In this document: positions 21,908 through 29,967 of the stretch, one piece after another | Layout: every line of letters begins with the position of its first letter | How positions within the stretch are numbered: the first letter of the stretch is position 1 | Assembly: GCA_030625965.1 (NCBI GenBank) | Contig: DAOUPV010000018.1 | Location: 1-34,225 of the forward strand | Direction of reading: 5' to 3' | DNA from: Clostridia bacterium | GTDB lineage: Bacteria; Bacillota; TC1; UBA5767 | Length of the DNA: 34,225 nucleotides | Position numbers and translations under genes: made by a program | Notes under the pieces: generated by a model | Databases searched by the model: none | What the model was told of the DNA's origin: nothing | The model's input: only the letters and a program-made list of their open reading frames with translations

Positions 21908-22564
21908 ATGAAAATCACGGCCATCGTGGGAAGTCAGAGAAAAGGCAATTGTTATAGGGCTGCTGAATTGTTATTGAAAGGTGCGGAAGATGCGGGTGCT
22001 AGTACTCATTTGGTGTACCTAGGTGACAAGAAAATTGCCCGTTGTGAGGGTGTCTGTCACGAGCATTGCCACCCACGGGATGATCAGGGAAGGCTGCTGC
22101 CGGGTGGTTGGATGAGCTGCACCAGAAAAGACGATGCCGCTGACGTTTTGCAGGCCATGGTTGATTCAGATGTGTTGGTCATGTGTTCACCGGTATTGTT
22201 CGGCAACATGAGTGCATTGCTCAAGACCCTGATGGAGCGAACCAATGCTCTATGCTCCTTCGACCAGGAAAAGGATCACTCCTTTTTAGCCGGAAAATAC
22301 GGCGCTGCTGTCTGTGTGGGTGGAGCGAGGCACGGTGGACAGGAACGAGTTCTAGCGGATATCATGCACTACTATCTGGCAACTCAGATGATGCCTGTCG
22401 GGCTGGGTGAATATCAGGCACCACAGGGACTGGCTCTGTTGGCGGACCGTCCCGGAGATCTGGAAAAGGATCACTGGCAGGACTATGGTGTGAAACAAGC
22501 CGATGCGGCACGCTACCTGGCCTGTTACGGCCAGAAGCTGGCAGGATTGAGTAAGTCCATTTAG
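21908..22564 (+). CDS. NADPH-dependent FMN reductase / iron-sulfur flavoprotein-like protein
   Basis: A 218-residue flavodoxin-fold protein. The phosphate loop Gly-Ser-Gln-Arg-Lys-Gly-Asn is at 8-14, and Cys-Ser-Pro-Val-Leu-Phe-Gly-Asn-Met-Ser near 97 matches the second FMN contact loop. A cysteine cluster (Cys46, Cys50, Cys54, Cys71) sits where iron-sulfur flavoproteins (Isf) carry their [4Fe-4S] site, but the spacing (three residues between each, then sixteen) is wider than in the archaeal Isf motif. It would serve as a cytoplasmic electron carrier or quinone/oxygen reductase. AGGAAA precedes ATG 21908. It is not obviously part of a larger operon. Confidence 0.8.
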   Translation: MKITAIVGSQRKGNCYRAAELLLKGAEDAGASTHLVYLGDKKIARCEGVCHEHCHPRDDQGRLLPGGWMSCTRKDDAADVLQAMVDSDVLVMCSPVLFGNMSALLKTLMERTNALCSFDQEKDHSFLAGKYGAAVCVGGARHGGQERVLADIMHYYLATQMMPVGLGEYQAPQGLALLADRPGDLEKDHWQDYGVKQADAARYLACYGQKLAGLSKSI

Positions 22565-22635
22565 GTTTGTAAAAGGGCTTTTAAAATGCTAGGATGAATA
22601 TGTTACAACTTAACTGGTGACAGGGAGGAAAATCT

Positions 22636-24045
22636 GTGCGTAGAAGTAGACTAAGCATAAAACTAACATCCATAATACTGCTCCTCATGCTGGTGCCTGT
22701 CCTCATTACGTTGGGCTTGTACCGCTATAACATGAACATCGTGGAGAAGGACACAGTTCAGAAGATGTTCCGTGAGAGATATACCACCTACGATCAGGTT
22801 TTCGACCATGTAGAAGTTGCCTATGATCAATATCTCGGTGTAGACTATATCAGTACCGGCGTAGAGCTGTCTCTTGAAAGATATAACGCACATCTCAGGG
22901 TGGTCCGTAAGGACGGTATCCTGCTTTACGATTCCAAGTATCCAACAGAAGTGAGAAGCAGCTTGAACATGGAGTATGAGCTGAAGCTCATATCAGAGCA
23001 GGGTGACCTTTTTTCCACCAACGGTAAATACATCCGGCCTATCAGTGAAGGAAATGAAGTGGTGGCCTATGCCATCATCGTGGATGATCCCATAGAGATT
23101 GAAGAGAGCATTTACAGCCAAATGGCAGATTTCTTCATGCAACCATTCTACTTCGGAGCGGCAGCACTATTGCTGGCTGGCATTTTGATCTTGGTCGTAA
23201 TCTACCGGGAAATCCTGCGACCAGTCAAGGCATTGCGCGTTTCTACCAGACGTATCGCCCAAGGTCAGCTGGACTTCGAGATGAGCTGCGATACCAATAA
23301 TGAACTGGGAGATCTGTGTGACGATTTCAGCCTGATGAAGAACAGTCTGATGATTTCGATGCAAAATAGACTGAAGGAGAAGGAACACAACCGACTGTAT
23401 GTGAAGAATGTCTATGATGATCTTGTGGAAACAATGGAACAAGTTGAGACCATGGGAGATACGGAGACTGATTCCCAGGAACAACTGGAGCTGATCATTA
23501 AACAAATCGGGGAACTGTTGGAGGATCTTAGCCTTTATACCCAGGGTGCAGAAACCAGGATACGGCTTAGAAGTGAGATCGTCTCCAGTTACAAATTCAT
23601 AGAACAGTTGAAGAAGATCCGAGAACAAAACAAGACAGGGAAAAAGAATATACATCTTATCGAACCCTACGAAAATTCCATGTTGTATATCGACCGCAAG
23701 AAATTGGTCAAGCTACTGGATGGCCTGATCATGCGGATGGATGAATATACCGGAGACTCAACCAAGATCTATTTGGAGACGGTGTCTGATATGTTGGACT
23801 ATACCAAGCTGCAGTTCAAAATCTTTTGGGCCAAACCTATGGTTATCGAGGAATTTACGATAGAAGATTTTATTAATAATGTGTATCATGAGGAGGCTAC
23901 TCCGGCCAGGAAAAACTTGGTTGAAGCACTTCTCTTGCTAAGGGAGATTCTGGAAGAGTCATCAGGCGACATGGAAGTGTTGCAAGGAGACCAGGTATCT
24001 GGATTTATTTTGCGCATGCCTCGCTATACGCCAGGCATTCAGTAA
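22636..24045 (+). CDS. HAMP-domain membrane sensor with degenerate kinase-like C-terminus
   Basis: A 469-residue protein with a membrane helix at about 11-26, an extracytoplasmic sensor region (about 27-170), a second helix (about 172-190), a HAMP linker (about 191-245) and a long coiled region (245-330). The last 140 residues look like a remnant of a histidine kinase, but I find no phosphoacceptor His motif, N-box or Asp-x-Gly-x-Gly box. No response regulator is adjacent. It may therefore act by protein contact rather than phosphotransfer. GTG 22636 is chosen because GGGAGG precedes it. It is followed by 19 bases and a polysaccharide deacetylase lipoprotein, suggesting an envelope-related role. 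Confidence 0.75.
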   Translation: MRRSRLSIKLTSIILLLMLVPVLITLGLYRYNMNIVEKDTVQKMFRERYTTYDQVFDHVEVAYDQYLGVDYISTGVELSLERYNAHLRVVRKDGILLYDSKYPTEVRSSLNMEYELKLISEQGDLFSTNGKYIRPISEGNEVVAYAIIVDDPIEIEESIYSQMADFFMQPFYFGAAALLLAGILILVVIYREILRPVKALRVSTRRIAQGQLDFEMSCDTNNELGDLCDDFSLMKNSLMISMQNRLKEKEHNRLYVKNVYDDLVETMEQVETMGDTETDSQEQLELIIKQIGELLEDLSLYTQGAETRIRLRSEIVSSYKFIEQLKKIREQNKTGKKNIHLIEPYENSMLYIDRKKLVKLLDGLIMRMDEYTGDSTKIYLETVSDMLDYTKLQFKIFWAKPMVIEEFTIEDFINNVYHEEATPARKNLVEALLLLREILEESSGDMEVLQGDQVSGFILRMPRYTPGIQ

Positions 24046-24064
24046 TGACAGAAGGAGACAGGAC

Positions 24065-25162
24065 ATGAGAAAAAAAGTAGGTATCATCATTGTATTACTG
24101 GCGCTGGTACTGGTGGCTGGCTGTAAAAGTCAGGCAGTTGCTATTGAAGACGCAGACCTGACAGAAGCATCCGAGCAGGAAGTGGTCGTGGAGCGGGTAA
24201 TTCCAGAGGAGCTTCCGGAACCTGAACCCATCGATCCCAAGGAACTGATCGATCTATCCCTCAAGCCTAATGAACTGGGTAAGGTCATGGTGTTGATGTA
24301 CCATAATATCGGGGATGAGGAGCAGGACTGGGTGCGAACCCCGGATAATTTTAAAAGGGATCTTAATACGTTGTACGAACAAGGCTACAGGCCGCTAAGC
24401 CTGACAGACTTCGCTACGGGAAATATCACGACTGAGCAGGGATACACACCAATTATCATCACCTTCGATGATGCCAGAGAGAACAATATACGATATATGG
24501 ATGACGGGTCCATCGACCCGGAGTGTGCAGTAGGCATACTGCTTTCGTTCCATGAGACCCATCCGGACTTCCCCCTTGAAGTGACCTTTTTCGCCGACGG
24601 TCCCAGCGCTTTTGGCTCAAGTGATGAAGAAGTAGCCAAAATCAATTTCATCATTGAGCAAGGAATGGATATCGGCAACCATACGTCGAACCATCCCAAT
24701 TTCAAGGATGCGGATGCTGCGAAGATTCAGAAAGAAATCGGCCAACAGGCACAGAACCTGGAAGACATGATTGAGGCTGAAACATATAAGGTCAATACGA
24801 TTGCACTACCTTTTGGCTCCAGACCCAGAGCCGACGAGTTGGAGATATACCTGCATGAGGGTAGTTATGAGGGCGTAACCTACGAGAATCTGGCCATCCT
24901 GAACGTTGGTAGCAATCCGGCTTATTCACCGTATGATGAACGTTTCAACGCACTCAGCCTTCCCAGAGTCAGAGCCAGCGAGATGAACGTGGATAACGTG
25001 GGGATGTACTCATACCTGGAGTATTTCGTGAACCATCCTGAAGCCAAATTCATCAGCGATGGCAATGCGCAGATCATCACAGTGCCTGCAGGTGATGGGG
25101 ATCTTGGAAATATGGAAAAAGAGATCTATTTCTATGAGATGGAAGATGCTAGCGAGGAATAA
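24065..25162 (+). CDS. Polysaccharide deacetylase-family (CE4) lipoprotein
   Basis: A 365-residue protein with a lipoprotein signal: Lys-Lys near the N-terminus, a hydrophobic stretch, and Leu-Val-Ala-Gly-Cys with lipidated Cys20. An acidic, proline-rich linker (residues 25-70) leads to the NodB/CE4 domain: the Tyr-His-Asn stretch at 79-81, Thr-Phe-Asp-Asp-Ala at 133-137 (the usual motif ends in Gly) and metal-ligand pair His206-x-x-x-His210. It would deacetylate an N-acetylated envelope glycan such as peptidoglycan or an exopolysaccharide from the outer membrane face. AGAAGGAGAC precedes ATG 24065. It is in a tight gene row with the sensor before it and the aminotransferase three bases after it. 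Confidence 0.9.
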   Translation: MRKKVGIIIVLLALVLVAGCKSQAVAIEDADLTEASEQEVVVERVIPEELPEPEPIDPKELIDLSLKPNELGKVMVLMYHNIGDEEQDWVRTPDNFKRDLNTLYEQGYRPLSLTDFATGNITTEQGYTPIIITFDDARENNIRYMDDGSIDPECAVGILLSFHETHPDFPLEVTFFADGPSAFGSSDEEVAKINFIIEQGMDIGNHTSNHPNFKDADAAKIQKEIGQQAQNLEDMIEAETYKVNTIALPFGSRPRADELEIYLHEGSYEGVTYENLAILNVGSNPAYSPYDERFNALSLPRVRASEMNVDNVGMYSYLEYFVNHPEAKFISDGNAQIITVPAGDGDLGNMEKEIYFYEMEDASEE

Positions 25163-25165
25163 ATA

Positions 25166-25966
25166 ATGAAGGCAATCTATAACAAGATGTATTTGGATGG
25201 GTCTTTCGTAGATACGGAGCGTGTTCTTTCCGAAGAGCAGTCAGCCACATACGATGTCCTGAGAGTCATTGAGGGAAAACCACTGTTTCTGGAAGCGCAT
25301 GTGGAACGGGTGAACCGAAGCCTTACCAAAATGGGATACGCTGAACGGACGGATATCCCACGGGTATTGGCTGCCTTGATCAAAGAAAATGAAAATTCCG
25401 GAATCAGCTGTAATGTTAAGATATTGGCTGGTGGGGCATACCGGTTGGCGATGGGGTTTGTGTCAAGCTCCTACCCGGACGAAACGGCATATAACAATGG
25501 TATCCGCCTGACGGCTGCGTCTATTGAGCGGTCCAACCCGGAGGATAAGGTCTGGGATGATGACTATAAGGAAAGAATTCAGGAACTGGTTAATGAAAAG
25601 CAGGTTTTCGAAGTGCTTCTGGTCAATGACCAGGACCTGGTGACAGAAGGTTCCAAATGCAACGTATTCTTTATTAAGGATGGAATGGTACTAACACCGG
25701 CCACGGATGTGTTGCCAGGTATCACCAGAAGGTATGCGGAACTGGCCATCAAGGATGCTGGCTATGAGCTGCAGATGGTCAAGATCGGAAGGGCGGACCT
25801 CGATGGTATGGATGCTGCCTTTTTAACAGGCACTTCGCTGCATCTGCTGCCTATCTGTTCCATCGATTCAAAAGAGTACGATGCGGATAATTTGGTTCTT
25901 AGGGCATGCATGAAAGCCTTTGCACTAGTGGTAGATCAGGATTTAGCATCATATCGGGGGGAATAG
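25166..25966 (+). CDS. Class IV PLP aminotransferase (D-amino-acid/branched-chain/ADC-lyase type)
   Basis: A 266-residue protein of PLP fold type IV, a family covering D-amino-acid transaminase, branched-chain transaminase and aminodeoxychorismate lyase. It has Tyr-Asp-Val-Leu-Arg-Val near 29-34, the likely PLP lysine in Asp-Tyr-Lys-Glu-Arg near residue 134, Val-Thr-Glu-Gly-Ser-Lys-Cys-Asn-Val-Phe near 158-167 (the PLP-contact Glu motif) and Leu-Pro-Gly-Ile-Thr-Arg near 182-187. It is short for the family, with a six-residue deletion between the lysine and the Glu motif compared with the Bacillus D-amino-acid enzyme, so the reaction is uncertain. The gene starts three bases after the deacetylase stop and is followed one base later by the hydrolase gene. 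Confidence 0.83.
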   Translation: MKAIYNKMYLDGSFVDTERVLSEEQSATYDVLRVIEGKPLFLEAHVERVNRSLTKMGYAERTDIPRVLAALIKENENSGISCNVKILAGGAYRLAMGFVSSSYPDETAYNNGIRLTAASIERSNPEDKVWDDDYKERIQELVNEKQVFEVLLVNDQDLVTEGSKCNVFFIKDGMVLTPATDVLPGITRRYAELAIKDAGYELQMVKIGRADLDGMDAAFLTGTSLHLLPICSIDSKEYDADNLVLRACMKAFALVVDQDLASYRGE

Positions 25967-25967
25967 C

Positions 25968-26513
25968 ATGAGAATCAAACGCGAGGATTGCTTTTGCATC
26001 ACAGTAGATATCCAGGAAAAGCTGCTACCGGTGATGCACGAACCGCAGGTACTTCTTGAGCAGTCCACCAAGTTATTGAAGGGCATGAGGGTGTTGGGGA
26101 TTCCTATCGCGGTGATCGAGCAATATCCAAAAGGATTGGGTAGAACAGTAGAGCCGATCACCACCCTTTTGGGAGACCTGCAGAAATATATTGAGAAACA
26201 GGCATTCAGCATAGCGGCAGAACCGGAGATCCAGGAGATTCTCAAGGAAATCCAAAAGAAGACATTGATCCTTCTCGGGATCGAAACCCATATTTGCTTG
26301 TTGCAATCGGTGTTGGACCTGCAGAAGCAAGGTTACCAGTGCGTGCTGCCAGTTGATACATTGTCTTCACGCAAAGTGCTCGACAGGGATGTAGCGCTAA
26401 CCCGTATTCAGAAGGCAGGGGCTATACTGACCACCACGGAATCCCTGCTACTCGAATTGCTGGAGAGCTCGGCCAAGCCGGAATTCAAGGAGATATCCAA
26501 GCTGGTTAAATAG
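25968..26513 (+). CDS. Isochorismatase-family cysteine hydrolase
   Basis: A 181-residue protein with the isochorismatase/nicotinamidase fold. The predicted catalytic triad is Asp14 in Val-Asp-Ile-Gln, Lys77 and Cys110 in Gly-Ile-Glu-Thr-His-Ile-Cys. The size and Glu-Gln-Tyr-Pro block resemble YcaC/ISOC1-type hydrolases rather than true isochorismatase, so the substrate (amide, isochorismate-like or other) is open. A GGGGGGAA ribosome binding site overlaps the end of the aminotransferase. An IS110 remnant begins immediately after the stop codon. Confidence 0.87.
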   Translation: MRIKREDCFCITVDIQEKLLPVMHEPQVLLEQSTKLLKGMRVLGIPIAVIEQYPKGLGRTVEPITTLLGDLQKYIEKQAFSIAAEPEIQEILKEIQKKTLILLGIETHICLLQSVLDLQKQGYQCVLPVDTLSSRKVLDRDVALTRIQKAGAILTTTESLLLELLESSAKPEFKEISKLVK

Positions 26514-26602
26514 GTGAACACGTTATGAATGATTTCACCCTCCGAGTCAATTATAAAACAGTCATGTTTGTTTTTGGTGACATCGATACCTGCATAGATC
26601 AT
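26514..26602 (-). pseudogene. N-terminal remnant of an IS110-family transposase
   Basis: On the minus strand, ATG 26602 opens about 29 codons reading Met-Ile-Tyr-Ala-Gly-Ile-Asp-Val-Thr-Lys-Asn-Lys-His-Asp-Cys-Phe, the classic start of IS110 transposases with the first DEDD-motif aspartate. The frame then runs into the complement of the hydrolase gene, so the rest is missing. The break coincides with the stop of the hydrolase gene. Confidence 0.72.
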
Positions 26603-26846
26603 AGCGACACATCCTTTTCTAAAAAGTTGCTGCAGTCTATAAACGTCTATGTCATGTAACCTTGCCCGAGATAAAGCATCAGAGTGTCATCAACTCATTA
26701 ACAAAAGAACATTTAGTATGTGGTTAGAGCCTAAACGAAATAGTCAAATCTATTGGAAACAGAACTAATCTAAAGCAATATGTGAATTATATCAAAAGAT
26801 TGCAGAACTATAGCTTTGCTATATGTTCATAATACAAGGAGAAGAT
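26603..26846. mobile_element. Non-coding end of the IS110 remnant and flanking DNA
   Basis: This stretch precedes the transposase start and has no gene on either strand. In IS110 elements the region ahead of the transposase is non-coding and specifies the bridge RNA, so part of it is probably relic element sequence. I cannot place its outer boundary. The last bases carry the ribosome binding site AAGGAGA for the HD hydrolase gene. Confidence 0.4.
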
Positions 26847-27410
26847 ATGAATAGAGAACAAGCGTATGAACTATTAACAGAGTATACGGATAAAAAGGGA
26901 CTGTTGCAGCATGCTTTTGCCGTGGAAGCGGTCATGAGAGCCTACGCCAGGTCATTCGGTGAAGATGAGGAGAGCTACGGTATCGTGGGTCTGATTCACG
27001 ACTTCGATTACCAACGCTATCCCACGGAAAAGGAGCATCCTTTCGAAGGCGCCAGGATCCTTAGGGAATTAGGTGTTGAGGAGGAATGGGTGAAAGCCAT
27101 TATGGGTCATGCCAAATACAGCGGCGTAGCCCGTGAGTCACGTATGGCCAAGACGCTGTTTGCAGTGGATGAGCTTTGCGGATTCATAATCGCATACGCC
27201 TTGGTAAGATCATCCAGAAGTCTGGATGGTCTGAAAGTGAAGAGTGTGACCAAGAAGATGAAGGACAAACGTTTTGCCGCCGCTGTCAGCCGGGAGGATA
27301 TCCGTAAAGGGGCTGAAGAGCTGGGAGTAGGGCTTTCGGAGCACATCGCTTTTGTCATTGAAGCACTGCGTCCGGTGCAGGGAACCATCGGTTTGAATAG
27401 CAATTCCTGA
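26847..27410 (+). CDS. HD-domain phosphohydrolase-like protein
   Basis: A 187-residue HD-superfamily protein with metal ligands His22, His51-Asp52 (His-Asp-Phe-Asp) and His64. The usual role is phosphomonoester or nucleotide phosphodiester hydrolysis; the specific substrate is unknown. The start is ATG 26847, behind AAGGAGA; an upstream in-frame ATG at 26823 lacks a site. It stands alone between the IS110 remnant and the tRNA operon. Confidence 0.86.
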   Translation: MNREQAYELLTEYTDKKGLLQHAFAVEAVMRAYARSFGEDEESYGIVGLIHDFDYQRYPTEKEHPFEGARILRELGVEEEWVKAIMGHAKYSGVARESRMAKTLFAVDELCGFIIAYALVRSSRSLDGLKVKSVTKKMKDKRFAAAVSREDIRKGAEELGVGLSEHIAFVIEALRPVQGTIGLNSNS

Positions 27411-27446
27411 GGTATAGCTAAAATTGCAAAAAAACATAAAAAACTA

Positions 27447-27475
27447 TTGCATTTTAATAGCTGACTCTATATAAT
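27447..27475 (+). promoter_or_regulatory. Promoter of the tRNA operon
   Basis: TTGCAT (27447-27452) and a perfect TATAAT (27470-27475) are separated by 17 bases, about 35 bases ahead of tRNA-His. This is the cleanest vegetative promoter in the window. Confidence 0.85.
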
Positions 27476-27509
27476 AACACTTGCGTCAGAGATGACGTGT
27501 ACTTCATAT

Positions 27510-27585
27510 GGTGGGTGTAGTTCAAAGGTAGAGCGCCAGATTGTGGTTCTGGATGTTGTGGGTTCGAGTCCCATCATCCACCCCA
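27510..27585 (+). tRNA. tRNA-His (anticodon GTG)
   Basis: A complete cloverleaf: the acceptor arm GTGGGTG pairs with CATCCAC through one G-U pair, the anticodon loop carries GTG, and the T-arm is GGTTCGAGTCC. The extra 5' G at 27510 opposite C at 27582 is the G-1 identity element of tRNA-His. CCA is encoded. Confidence 0.95.
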
Positions 27586-27590
27586 AATAT

Positions 27591-27667
27591 GCTCCATTAG
27601 CTCAGTTGGCTAGAGCACCTGACTTTTAATCAGGGTGTCCCGCGTTCGAGTCGCGGATGGGGTACCA
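27591..27667 (+). tRNA. tRNA-Lys (anticodon TTT)
   Basis: Cloverleaf with anticodon stem CCTGA/TCAGG and loop CTTTTAA, T-arm around GTTCGAG, and encoded CCA. The acceptor arm (GCTCCAT with ATGGGGT) includes a G-U at the first pair and a U-G at the third, slightly unusual. Five bases separate it from tRNA-His. Confidence 0.93.
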
Positions 27668-27672
27668 TAAGT

Positions 27673-27757
27673 GCGGGTGTGGCGGAATTGGCAGACGCGC
27701 TAGATTTAGGATCTAGTGGTGAAAACCGTGGAGGTTCAAGTCCTCTCACCCGCACCA
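27673..27757 (+). tRNA. tRNA-Leu (anticodon TAG)
   Basis: Class II tRNA of 85 bases with a long variable arm, acceptor GCGGGTG/CACCCGC, anticodon loop TTTAGGA (anticodon TAG), T-arm GGTTCAAGTCC and encoded CCA. Confidence 0.95.
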
Positions 27758-27762
27758 CATAT

Positions 27763-27837
27763 GCGGAAGTGGCTCAGTGGTAGAGCATTGCCTTGCCAAG
27801 GCGAGGGTCGCGAGTTCGAATCTCGTCTTCCGCTCCA
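27763..27837 (+). tRNA. tRNA-Gly (anticodon GCC)
   Basis: Cloverleaf with acceptor GCGGAAG/CTTCCGC, anticodon loop TTGCCAA, T-arm GAGTTCGAATCTC and encoded CCA. It is the last of four tightly packed tRNA genes. Confidence 0.95.
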
Positions 27838-27844
27838 AAAATTG

Positions 27845-27875
27845 ATACCTCGGCAGGTTAATCTTGCCGAGGTAT
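27845..27875 (+). terminator. Hairpin ending the tRNA operon
   Basis: Perfect 11-base arms (27845-27855 and 27865-27875) with a nine-base loop follow tRNA-Gly by seven bases. The T-rich tract after it is interrupted (TGTATTATGTGTGTTTTT), so termination may be partial and trigger factor could be reached by read-through. Confidence 0.7.
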
Positions 27876-27958
27876 TGTATTATGTGTGTTTTTATGTTTT
27901 TATATATAAGGATAACAATATTATGAAAATAAATTACCGAAGTGTCTAGGAGGATAAT

Positions 27959-29266
27959 ATGTCTGTGAAAGTAGAAAAATTAGAAAAGAATTTTGTTGGT
28001 TTAGAGATAGAGGTTTCCCAAGAGGATTTTGCAAAAGCCTATCAGGCTGCTGTCAAGAAAATGGGCACCAAGGTGGAAATCGATGGATTCCGTAAGGGCA
28101 AAGTTCCTACGGCTCTTTTGGAAAAGAACATCGGTGTAGAGGCTATTCTGGCTGAAGCGGCTGATGAGGTGATTCCCGGTGCGTACTTCAAGGCGATCAC
28201 CGAAGAAGATTTCGAGCCGATCGACAGACCGGATGTTGAACTAGTGATCTGCGAGAAAGACAAAGCATTGCTCTTCAAAGCCAAAGTTCAGGTGAAACCA
28301 GAAGTTACACTAGGTGACTACAAAGGTCTTGAAGTGAATAAGACCGCTACCGAAGTAAAAAAAGATATGGTTGATCATGAAATTGAAACCATGAGAAACC
28401 GTTATGCTAAGATAGAAGATATCGAAGAGGGTGCATTGGCCCACGGCGACATCGCTTTGATGGACTTCGAAGGATTCGTAGACGGCGAAGCGTTCGACGG
28501 CGGCAAAGCTGAGAACCACTCCTTGGAGATTGGTACAGGATCGTTCATCCCCGGATTCGAGGAGGGAATGGTCGGCATGGTCATCGGTGAGGAAAAAGAA
28601 GTGAAAGTCACCTTCCCTGAAGAGTACCATGCAGATAACCTGAAAGGTAAAGATGCAAACTTCAAAGTGAACCTGAAGGGCATGAAGAGAAAATCCCTGG
28701 TTGAACTTGATGACGAGTTCGCAAAGGATGTAAGTGAGTTCGAATCTTTGGACGAGCTAAAAAAAGATATCGAAGAAAAAATGACCAAGGCTCTGGAAGA
28801 ACAGAGTGTCAATGGATTGCGCATGGACCTGATGGAAAAAGCTGCTGAAAACGCGACTGTGGAAATTCCTGAAGCCATGATCGACACCAAAATTGATGGC
28901 TATGTGAAAGATCTGGAGCAGCGACTGTCTCAACAGGGTGCTACTTTGGACCAATACCTAGAATTCTCAGGTCTGGACATGGACAAAGTTAAAGAGGAAT
29001 ACAAACCCAGAGCAGAAATGCAAGTGAAGATCGACTTGACGCTGGAAGCTGTAGTGAAGGCTGAGAATATCGAGGTCTCCGACGAAGACATAGATCAAGA
29101 GCTGGAGAGAATGTCGGCTATGTACGGGCAGGAAAAAGAAAACCTGAAAGCATTCTTTGATGCACAGGGTGAAACTAAATCCTTGAAGCACAGCATCGCA
29201 TTCGAAAAAGCTGTAGATCTGATTCAGGCTGAAGCAAAAATCACTGAAGTTAACGAAGAAAAGTAG
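27959..29266 (+). CDS. tig: Trigger factor (ribosome-associated chaperone and prolyl isomerase)
   Basis: A 435-residue protein with the three trigger-factor parts. The N-terminal ribosome-binding domain includes Gly-Phe-Arg-Lys-Gly-Lys at about 42-47, the ribosome-contact signature. The central FKBP-type prolyl isomerase domain (about 150-245) has the Gly-Asp-Ile-Ala block and the Ile-Pro-Gly-Phe-Glu-Glu-Gly-Met stretch. A long helical C-terminal chaperone domain follows. Length is standard. TAGGAGGA precedes ATG 27959. It acts on nascent chains at the ribosome exit and heads the tig-clpP-clpX-lon-engB quality-control row. Confidence 0.97.
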   Translation: MSVKVEKLEKNFVGLEIEVSQEDFAKAYQAAVKKMGTKVEIDGFRKGKVPTALLEKNIGVEAILAEAADEVIPGAYFKAITEEDFEPIDRPDVELVICEKDKALLFKAKVQVKPEVTLGDYKGLEVNKTATEVKKDMVDHEIETMRNRYAKIEDIEEGALAHGDIALMDFEGFVDGEAFDGGKAENHSLEIGTGSFIPGFEEGMVGMVIGEEKEVKVTFPEEYHADNLKGKDANFKVNLKGMKRKSLVELDDEFAKDVSEFESLDELKKDIEEKMTKALEEQSVNGLRMDLMEKAAENATVEIPEAMIDTKIDGYVKDLEQRLSQQGATLDQYLEFSGLDMDKVKEEYKPRAEMQVKIDLTLEAVVKAENIEVSDEDIDQELERMSAMYGQEKENLKAFFDAQGETKSLKHSIAFEKAVDLIQAEAKITEVNEEK

Positions 29267-29294
29267 GATTGATAAACAAACTAGTATATAATTG

Positions 29295-29321
29295 GGTACA
29301 GGAATCTTGTATTCCTGTACC
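29295..29321 (+). terminator. Hairpin between tig and clpP
   Basis: Perfect 11-base arms (29295-29305 and 29311-29321) with a five-base loop. Only CTCTTACTATA follows, not a T-run, so it may be a weak terminator/attenuator or a 5' structure on the clpP message. It does not match CIRCE or CtsR operator sequences. Confidence 0.5.
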
Positions 29322-29363
29322 TCTTACTATATACAAGCTATACGAAGAAAGGTCGTGATTATT

Positions 29364-29951
29364 ATGGCACCGTTGGTACCCATGGTTGTAGAGCAGACAG
29401 GTCATGGCGAGAGATCGTATGACATCTACTCAAGACTTCTAAAAGACAGGATTATTTTCTTAGGTGGACAGATTGATGACGCTGTAGCTAACCTCTTGAT
29501 CGCCCAGCTTCTGTTTTTGGAAAGCGAAGATGCTGAAAAAGAGATTTATATATACATCAACAGCCCAGGTGGTTCCATTACCGCTGGGATGGCCATTTAT
29601 GACACCATGCAATACATCAAATGTGACGTCGTAACCATCTGTGTGGGTATGGCAGCCAGTATGGGCGCATTCCTACTGGCGGCTGGTACGATAGGCAAGC
29701 GTTATGCTTTGCCTAATGCAGAGATTATGATCCACCAACCGCTGGGCGGCGCTCAAGGCCAGGCGACTGACATCGAGATCCAAGCCAAGCGTATTATCAA
29801 GATGAAAGCAGATTTGAACCGTATACTTTCTGAAAGATCAGGACAACCTGTGGATCGAGTCGAGAAGGATACAGACCGGGATAATTTCATGACAGCCGAG
29901 GAGGCCAAAGCATATGGCCTGATCGACGAAGTTATGCAGAAGAAGAATTAA
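29364..29951 (+). CDS. clpP: ATP-dependent Clp protease proteolytic subunit
   Basis: A 195-residue serine peptidase. Starting at ATG 29364 gives the typical N-terminus [12 protein letters not shown]. An in-frame upstream start at 29292 would lie inside the hairpin and is rejected. The catalytic Ser is in Gly-Met-Ala-Ala-Ser-Met-Gly, the His in Met-Ile-His-Gln-Pro-Leu-Gly-Gly, and the Asp in the later Asp-Arg-Asp-Asn-Phe-Met block. It assembles as a tetradecamer and works with ClpX, encoded 16 bases downstream. Confidence 0.97.
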   Translation: MAPLVPMVVEQTGHGERSYDIYSRLLKDRIIFLGGQIDDAVANLLIAQLLFLESEDAEKEIYIYINSPGGSITAGMAIYDTMQYIKCDVVTICVGMAASMGAFLLAAGTIGKRYALPNAEIMIHQPLGGAQGQATDIEIQAKRIIKMKADLNRILSERSGQPVDRVEKDTDRDNFMTAEEAKAYGLIDEVMQKKN

Positions 29952-29967
29952 AGGAGAAGGGTACAAT

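Noticed and set aside
27510-27837. CRISPR-like repeated blocks
   Set aside because: The repeated GGTTCGA-type segments are the T-arms of four tRNA genes. No CRISPR array was seen anywhere in the window.
29292-29363. Longer ClpP start giving 24 extra residues
   Set aside because: The extension would translate through the tig-clpP hairpin and lacks a ribosome binding site; starting at 29364 gives the normal ClpP N-terminus.
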